Positions 5,103 through 8,004 of a stretch of 8,004 bases of DNA are shown here, piece by piece. The DNA lies in assembly GCA_021817655.1 (NCBI GenBank), contig JAKAGE010000033.1, positions 1-8,004 on the forward strand, given 5' to 3'. This DNA is from a bacterium. GTDB lineage: Bacteria > Patescibacteriota > Minisyncoccia > UBA6257 > 2-01-FULL-56-20. Every line of letters starts with the position of its first letter. Within the stretch, counting starts at the first letter, position 1. The notes below the pieces were generated by a model. The model was given only the letters and a program-made list of their open reading frames with translations, made no database searches and was not told the origin of the DNA. A program made the translations under genes and the position numbers.

Positions 5103-7508
5103 TTATTTCTTCCCCTGATCGATCGCATGCCCCCCGAAACGGTTGCGCAGGGCGGAAAGGATCTTGCCGATATAGCTCGGCGAACGCTTGGAACGAACGC
5201 GGAACCTGAACGAATCCTCGATCACCGGCACCGGCACCTTGAACTTCTTGCCGGTCTTGACCGTCCACTCGCCTTCTCCGGTGTACGCGACCGAGCCGGC
5301 GACGGCCTTCAGATCCTGGCCGTATACCGTGAACGCTTCCTCAAGCCAGCCGACGAGCTTCGACTCTATGACGCTGCCGCGGTTATAGACGTTCGCCACC
5401 TGTTCGAGATCGAGCCTGAACGGCGACTTCTTCATGATCGCAAACCCTTCGGCGAGCGACTGCATCATGCCATACTCGATGCCGTTGTGGACCATTTTCA
5501 CAAAATGGCCGGCACCCGCAGGGCCGAAGTACGAATAGCCGCCCGGCACGGAAAGATCGCGGAAAAGCGGCTCAAGCCGGCTGAAGATCGCCCGCTCTCC
5601 CCCGATCATGAGCGATCCGCCGTTCCGCGCTCCGTTGGGCCCGCCCGAAAAACCGACATCCATAAAGTGAATGCCCCGCTTCCTGAGCAGCTTTGCCCGG
5701 CGCATCGTATCCTCATAGAACGCATTCGCCGCATCGATCACGATATCGCCACGCTTCAAGTGCCGCGCAAGGCCATCCTTTCCGAAAAGCAGCTCGTCGT
5801 TCCCTTTGCCGGCGGTGATCATGATCCAGATGATGCGCGGACCGGTCAGCGCATTGGCAAGTTCGGCATGCGAGAACACGCCTTGGATCCCCTCTTTTTG
5901 GAGTGCTTCTACCGGTCCGGGCGAGCGGTTTGCCGCGACGACGCGCCACCCCTTCTCGTGCAGCTGCCGGGAAACATTCGCGCCCATCTTGCCGAGGCCA
6001 AAAACGCCGATCTCGCGGCGAAGCGGAACGCCGGATTTGTCGGCGGTTTTTTCCCCTGCGTTTTTTTCACCCGTCGACGGCTCGAGCAGGACCGCCGCCT
6101 CCGCGACGATCGTTTCCGTGTCCGGGGCATAGTGCCGCAACGGCACGAGCCCTTTTGCCCATCCCTTGACGATCGGATCGATGACGCGCCACATCGCCGC
6201 GATCTCGCGCGTCGAGACGAACAGCGTCTGATCGCCGTTCACGCAATCAAGGAGGAGCCTCTCGTATTCTTCCGTGTACTGGGCCGCATGGCCCCCGACG
6301 TCGCCCCGCAGGTCGATGTTCAGCACGCGCTCTTCCATTTCCATCGTAAGCCCCGGTTTCTTCGCCCAAAAACGGACCGCGATCCCTTCGCGAGGGTCCT
6401 GCCGGAACACGATCGAATTTCGCGAATTCCGGAACACCACCTCGATCTCCGTCACCTCGCCATCGCGCTTCGCTGGGTCCACCACCCGCTTTCCGGCCTC
6501 CATGAAGATCGGGACGCCCCGCCAGCGGGGGTGGGAAAGCTCAAGCCCTACTTTGAAGTAGGTCTCTACGGCCGACTTCGGATCGACGCCTTTCACGGTG
6601 CGATAGCCGTCATATTGCGCCCGGAACGTCCGCCGTGCGATCTCAGCCGCCATGAGAGGTTTTACGGTTTCGAGAAGCGCTGCCCGGGCGGTCCGGATCG
6701 CATCGGCCGACATGTCGCGCGGGCGGTCCATCGTGACGAGCGCGATCATCTCGAGCAGATGGTTCTGGCCGACGTCGCGCAGGGCGCCCACGGATTCGTA
6801 AAACGGCCCGCGATCCTCCGCGCCGACGTTCTCCAGCTCGCGCACATAGATCTTCTCGATCGATTCTCGCCCCCAGCTGTTTTCGAAGAGGTCATTGGCG
6901 AATCGGAACGTCAGGATGTTCTGAAGGGTCTCCTTTGCAAGATAGTGGTCGATGCGATAGACCTGATCCTCGCGGAACAGCCGGGCGATCCGGGCATCCA
7001 GCGCTTTTGCGCTCTTCTCGTCGCTCCCGAACGGCTTCTCGACGACCACGCGGGTCCATCCGCCCTGCGGATCGCAGATCTCCGTCAATTTTGCCTTATG
7101 GATATTGGTGAAAATGGTGTCGTAATACTGCGGCGGCACCGAAAGGTAATACAGTTTATTGGAACACGTCCCGTGCTCCTCATCGATCCGCCGAAGCGCA
7201 TCACCAAGCGCGACATAATCCCCGTACGCATCGAAGGTGATCTTATGATAAATGACCGTTTTCAAAAACGATTGGACCGCCTCCGCGGAGGCGTCGCGCA
7301 CCTTAACGTCGAGGATCGCCCGGATGTGGCGCCGAAGATCCTCATCGGTCCAGTCGCGGCGCGAAACGCCGACGAGCCGGAACTGCTCGGGTAAAAGCCC
7401 CTGCTCATGGAGTTTAAAAAGCGCCGGAGCTATTTTTTTCGTCATCAGGTCGCCCGTTACGCCGAGGACCACGAAGGTCGTCGGGAAATGCATTTGTTTT
7501 TCGTTCAT
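5103..7508 (-). CDS. zwf-gnd: Glucose-6-phosphate dehydrogenase / 6-phosphogluconate dehydrogenase fusion
   Basis: An 801-residue two-domain enzyme carrying out both dehydrogenase steps of the oxidative pentose phosphate pathway. The N-terminal domain (about 8-465) is G6PD: nucleotide loop GVTGDL at 16-21, VSRR at 48-51, EKPFG at 157-161, substrate signature RIDHYLAKE at 185-193 (usually RIDHYLGKE), and GALRDVGQNH with catalytic-type His250. A charged linker lies at about 470-497. The C-terminal domain (498-797) is a short-form, roughly 300-residue 6PGDH: Rossmann GLGKMG at 504-509, DAANAFY at 592-598, SGGPNGARNGG at 621-631, KMVHNGIEYG at 671-680 with the catalytic Lys671, His674, Asn675, Glu678 and Tyr679, and the end motif LRNRFGGHA. 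No in-frame ATG, GTG or TTG lies in the linker, so a separate 6PGDH is unlikely. The ATG at 7508 is preferred over an in-frame GTG at 7526 that lies inside the -10/palindrome. The cofactor (NAD or NADP) cannot be told from sequence by eye. Confidence 0.95.
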   Translation of the reverse strand: MNEKQMHFPTTFVVLGVTGDLMTKKIAPALFKLHEQGLLPEQFRLVGVSRRDWTDEDLRRHIRAILDVKVRDASAEAVQSFLKTVIYHKITFDAYGDYVALGDALRRIDEEHGTCSNKLYYLSVPPQYYDTIFTNIHKAKLTEICDPQGGWTRVVVEKPFGSDEKSAKALDARIARLFREDQVYRIDHYLAKETLQNILTFRFANDLFENSWGRESIEKIYVRELENVGAEDRGPFYESVGALRDVGQNHLLEMIALVTMDRPRDMSADAIRTARAALLETVKPLMAAEIARRTFRAQYDGYRTVKGVDPKSAVETYFKVGLELSHPRWRGVPIFMEAGKRVVDPAKRDGEVTEIEVVFRNSRNSIVFRQDPREGIAVRFWAKKPGLTMEMEERVLNIDLRGDVGGHAAQYTEEYERLLLDCVNGDQTLFVSTREIAAMWRVIDPIVKGWAKGLVPLRHYAPDTETIVAEAAVLLEPSTGEKNAGEKTADKSGVPLRREIGVFGLGKMGANVSRQLHEKGWRVVAANRSPGPVEALQKEGIQGVFSHAELANALTGPRIIWIMITAGKGNDELLFGKDGLARHLKRGDIVIDAANAFYEDTMRRAKLLRKRGIHFMDVGFSGGPNGARNGGSLMIGGERAIFSRLEPLFRDLSVPGGYSYFGPAGAGHFVKMVHNGIEYGMMQSLAEGFAIMKKSPFRLDLEQVANVYNRGSVIESKLVGWLEEAFTVYGQDLKAVAGSVAYTGEGEWTVKTGKKFKVPVPVIEDSFRFRVRSKRSPSYIGKILSALRNRFGGHAIDQGKK

Positions 7509-7527
7509 GGTGTATACATTATACACC
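7509..7527. repeat. Perfect 19-bp inverted repeat, candidate operator
   Basis: The minus strand reads GGTGTATAATGTATACACC: two perfect 8-base arms around a 3-base centre. It lies directly against the ATG at 7508 of the Zwf-Gnd fusion and contains the -10 element. Such placement fits a dimeric repressor site that would block the promoter. No regulator gene is visible in the window. Confidence 0.6.
7518..7523 (-). promoter_or_regulatory. Consensus -10 element (TATAAT) for the Zwf-Gnd fusion
   Basis: A perfect TATAAT is embedded in the inverted repeat. The predicted start point is near 7511, giving a leader of only about 3 nt before the ATG at 7508. No convincing -35 is found at 16-18 nt; a TTGACG at 7559-7564 is about 35 nt away, too far to pair with it. 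There is no Shine-Dalgarno before the ATG. Confidence 0.55.
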
Positions 7528-7608
7528 GCTCCGGAACGTTTTCATGCGGGATGATAATCGTCAAAAAACAATCCATTGCTTCAGATGGTAAAACGCAAAG
7601 ACCTCGGC

Positions 7609-7642
7609 AAAAGAAAAAACCCGGCGTGCAGGCGCGGCCGCC
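7609..7642 (-). terminator. Weak rho-independent terminator-like element after the peptidoglycan-binding gene
   Basis: On the minus strand a GC-rich stretch is followed by TTTTTTCTTTT (7619-7609). Two alternative short stems are possible: GGCG (7642-7639) with CGCC (7626-7623), or CGGC (7640-7637) with GCCG (7625-7622). Both have only 4 bp and loops of 11-12 nt. It lies about 30-60 nt past the stop codon at 7671, the expected place, but the stem is weak. Confidence 0.35.
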
Positions 7643-7670
7643 ATCGATCTTTGATATACCATATCCTCCC

Positions 7671-8004
7671 CTACCCCCTCCCCATATATGCCCTTGTAAT
7701 CGGTCCGAAGTAGCCGGTCGCAGGGATGCCATGGGAGGCCTGGAACTTTTGGAGGGCGAGCTTCGTATCCATGCCGAAGTAGCTTGTCTCATAGCCCGGG
7801 GAACCGGCATAGCCGGGGACGGGGTTCACGATGAAGCCGTGGGTATTGAGGTAGGTCTGGAGGGTTCTCACCTCGGGATCCCGCATGCCGAGGAAGAGGT
7901 CCTTCGTGAAGGAGGGGGTGCTTCCGCAGAGGGAGAGGGTGGAGGACGGGAGGGAGATGCCCTTCGTTTGGGCCTGGGTAACGAGGGAACAAAGCTCTTT
8001 CACG
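7671..8004 (-). CDS. C-terminal part of a peptidoglycan-binding-domain protein (N-terminus beyond window)
   Basis: About 110 residues remain, open to the right edge; the GTG at 8003 is most likely an internal codon. The last 75 residues form a PG_binding_1-type repeat: LFLGMRDPEVRTLQTYLNTH, then SPGYETSYFGMDTKLALQKFQ and a terminal GIPATGYFGPITRAYMGRG. This version of the domain is common at the C-termini of surface or secreted proteins in Parcubacteria. The preceding part holds two cysteines about 20 residues apart (ELCSLV and SLCGST), possibly a disulfide in an exported protein. The stop is TAG, followed within 65 nt by a weak terminator. Codon choice (TCC for Ser, CTC for Leu, GCC for Ala, AGG/AGA/CGG for Arg) differs from the CGC/GCG-rich neighbours. 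The full protein's function cannot be judged from this fragment. Confidence 0.85.
   Translation of the reverse strand, partial: VKELCSLVTQAQTKGISLPSSTLSLCGSTPSFTKDLFLGMRDPEVRTLQTYLNTHGFIVNPVPGYAGSPGYETSYFGMDTKLALQKFQASHGIPATGYFGPITRAYMGRG

Noticed and set aside
4162..5118. A 318-codon plus-strand open frame opposite the isomerase.
   Set aside because: Same antisense shadow pattern; the minus strand has clear SIS and PGI/PMI motifs.
5059..5268. Extension of the isomerase frame by 70 codons upstream of 5058.
   Set aside because: The added residues overlap the fusion gene's C-terminus in another frame, show no homology pattern, and precede the TATAAT element. The conserved protein begins at 5058.
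5088..7394. A 768-codon open frame on the plus strand opposite the Zwf-Gnd fusion.
   Set aside because: The translation is rich in Arg, His, Pro and Asp with no recognisable motif. It is the mirror of a GC-rich gene that avoids TTA, CTA and TCA codons. The minus strand has full enzyme motifs.
7533..7562. A plus-strand GGAAC and CGTC pair resembling an ECF sigma promoter.
   Set aside because: The spacing between the boxes is about 21 nt, longer than usual for ECF promoters, and no plus-strand gene follows.
7561..7662. A 33-codon minus-strand open frame starting right after a GGGGAGGA sequence, downstream of the peptidoglycan-binding gene.
   Set aside because: The SD-like run is only about 2 nt from the ATG, the frame runs through the terminator-like T tract, and the peptide has no recognisable features.

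Overview
This window reads like chromosomal DNA from a GC-rich bacterium of the Candidate Phyla Radiation (Patescibacteria/Parcubacteria type). The clues are a C-terminal peptidoglycan-binding domain in the style common there (LGM..EVR.LQ.YLN, then TGYFGPITRA), a compact one-strand gene layout, a small PGI/PMI-type sugar-phosphate isomerase, a fused oxidative pentose-phosphate enzyme, and few recognisable Shine-Dalgarno sites. This placement is an inference from protein style; no rRNA or other marker gene is present. Every gene I can support lies on the minus strand, so transcription runs from high to low coordinates.

In transcription order: (1) 8004-7671 is the C-terminal end of a peptidoglycan-binding-domain protein cut by the window edge. 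(2) 7670-7528 is a short intergenic region with a weak terminator-like element. It ends in a perfect 19-bp inverted repeat that contains a consensus TATAAT and abuts the next start codon. (3) 7508-5103 encodes an 801-residue fusion of glucose-6-phosphate dehydrogenase and a short-form 6-phosphogluconate dehydrogenase. (4) 5058-4087 encodes a phosphoglucose/phosphomannose isomerase with its own TATAAT placed so that the transcript could begin at the ATG. (5) 4002-3583 is a small uncharacterised protein. (6) 3565-3119 is a YbhB/YbcL (PEBP) family protein. (7) 3103-2423 is an ECF sigma factor, followed by (8) 2374-1955, a two-helix membrane protein in the anti-sigma position, (9) 1977-1489, a membrane-anchored DUF5666-like protein, and (10) 1480-1, a HlyD/MacA-type membrane-fusion adaptor that continues past the left edge.

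Two functional blocks emerge. The right block (isomerase plus Zwf-Gnd fusion) links fructose-6-phosphate to glucose-6-phosphate and on to ribulose-5-phosphate with production of two NAD(P)H. No lactonase gene is visible. The left block looks like an envelope-stress or export operon: sigma factor, putative membrane anti-sigma, membrane-tethered beta-domain protein and efflux adaptor, with very short or overlapping junctions. An ABC transporter of the MacB type would be expected just beyond position 1.

The observations most worth following up are the Zwf-Gnd fusion, the palindromic promoter/operator in front of it, the two possibly leaderless starts, and the sigma-factor-led export operon. No RNA genes, CRISPR arrays, insertion sequences or attachment sites were seen.
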